From: an uncultured Solirubrobacterales bacterium
GTDB lineage: Bacteria; Actinomycetota; Thermoleophilia; Solirubrobacterales; Solirubrobacteraceae
Length of the DNA stretch: 6,475 nucleotides
Direction of reading: 5' to 3'
Assembly (NCBI GenBank): GCA_903830015.1
Contig: CAIKSH010000108.1
Span: forward strand, 1 to 6,475
Shown here one piece after another: positions 5,844-6,475 of this stretch. Under the pieces are notes generated by a model, which had not been told where the DNA came from, searched no databases, and worked only from the letters and a program-made list of their open reading frames with translations. The position numbers and the translations under genes were made by a program. Positions within the stretch are counted from its first letter, which is position 1; each line of letters starts with the position of its first letter.

Positions 5844-6475
5844 CTAGGCTGCGACCGGCTCGACGGCCGGCTCGGAGCGCGAGTCCAGGATCGGCGCGGG
5901 CCCCGCGGCGCGAACGGTCATCGGCATTCCGTTCCTCGGGGAAAGGGTGGGCGCCAGGCGGGTGTCGAGCTCGAAGCCGGGCAGCAGCTCGAGGCGGTAG
6001 CGCTCGAGGATCGAGCGCAGGATCACGCCGATCTCGGCCTGGCCGAAGCGCATGCCGATGCAGGTGCGCGAGCCGCCGCCGAACGGGATGTACTGGCCCT
6101 TGCGCAGGGCGGCCTTGCCCTCCTCGGTGAACCGCAGCGGATCGAAGCGCTCCGGCTCGTCCCAGACGTCGGGCAGGTGGTGGCTGGCCCACGAGCAGTA
6201 GTTCACGTGCGCGTTGCCCGGCACGGTTGCTCCCGCGAACTCGTAGGGCTCCACCGAGCGGCGCGGGCCGATGTAGGCCGGCGGGTACATGCGCAGCGTC
6301 TCGTCGAGGAGCATCTCCGGGGTGATCCGGGGATCCTCGAGCAGTTCCGGATTGCGGGACAGCTCGTAGAACATGAAGGCCACCGTCGAGGTGGTCGTGT
6401 CGTGGCCGGCGAAGAGCAGTGTCATCACGTGGTCGCGGACCTGCTTGTCGCTCAGCGGCGTGCCGTCCTCGAAGG
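5844..6475 (-). CDS. Cytochrome P450, C-terminal part (5' end outside window)
   Basis: A haem-thiolate monooxygenase; 209 residues are visible and the frame is open to the right edge, so roughly the N-terminal half is missing. The GTG at 6428 and ATG at 6425 are internal: in-frame codons upstream give DGTPLSDKQVRDHV, the usual lead into the I helix. Seen, in order: I-helix oxygen-activation motif AGHDTT (6410-6393), K-helix ExxR as ETLR, PPAYIGPRR, the PERF motif as PERFDPLRF, and the haem loop FGGGSRTCIG with the thiolate Cys codon at 6062-6060. The C-terminus after this (GQAEIGVILRSILERYRLEL, then a Pro-rich end) is normal. Only 33 residues separate the I-helix Asp from the ExxR Glu, at or slightly below the short P450cam-like spacing, so the J-helix region is compact. 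Redox partners and substrate are unknown. It converges on the membrane-protein gene across the terminator. Confidence 0.95.
   Translation of the reverse strand, partial: FEDGTPLSDKQVRDHVMTLLFAGHDTTTSTVAFMFYELSRNPELLEDPRITPEMLLDETLRMYPPAYIGPRRSVEPYEFAGATVPGNAHVNYCSWASHHLPDVWDEPERFDPLRFTEEGKAALRKGQYIPFGGGSRTCIGMRFGQAEIGVILRSILERYRLELLPGFELDTRLAPTLSPRNGMPMTVRAAGPAPILDSRSEPAVEPVAA

Overview
This is a GC-rich window with codons that mostly end in G or C, a frequent GTG start, 4-base stop/start overlaps and no tRNA, rRNA, CRISPR array or transposase. The genes (TrpB2-type tryptophan synthase, renalase-like flavoprotein, a P450 of the AGHDTT / FGGGSRTCIG type) fit a free-living, high-GC, aerobic actinobacterium. 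A deep-branching soil lineage such as Thermoleophilia/Solirubrobacterales is my guess from gene flavour only. No stretch over 300 bases lacks a gene; the largest gap is under 80 bases.

Layout. (1) Bases 1-2601, plus strand: a tight three-gene run made of the C-terminal two thirds or so of a PHBH-fold FAD monooxygenase (cut by the left edge), an Asp/Glu/hydantoin-racemase-fold protein, and a HemB (porphobilinogen synthase). Each junction is a 4-base overlap (ATGA at 821, GTGA at 1645) with no visible Shine-Dalgarno sequence, so the three are probably translationally coupled. (2) Bases 2615-3544, minus strand: a renalase-like FAD oxidoreductase, convergent with hemB across 13 bases. (3) Bases 3545-3607: a short divergent intergenic region. 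(4) Bases 3608-5770, plus strand: a TrpB2-type PLP enzyme and then a six-helix membrane protein, with two small hairpins in the gap. (5) Bases 5793-5834: a strong UUCG-capped hairpin, probably a two-way terminator. (6) Bases 5844 to the right edge, minus strand: the C-terminal part of a cytochrome P450.

How the genes may work together. The first three genes look like one transcription unit, although a haem-pathway enzyme beside a ring hydroxylase-type flavoprotein and a racemase-fold protein is not a textbook pathway. Two of the three have altered catalytic or metal-site residues: the racemase-fold protein lacks both expected catalytic cysteines, and HemB lacks all three zinc cysteines but keeps both Schiff-base lysines. 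TrpB2 stands alone without trpA or other trp genes and carries Cys where Ser usually contacts the PLP ring nitrogen. I see no strong evidence of a wholly new system. The coupled monooxygenase/racemase-fold/HemB set and the hairpin holding a ribosome binding site at 4996-5014 are the best candidates for follow-up.
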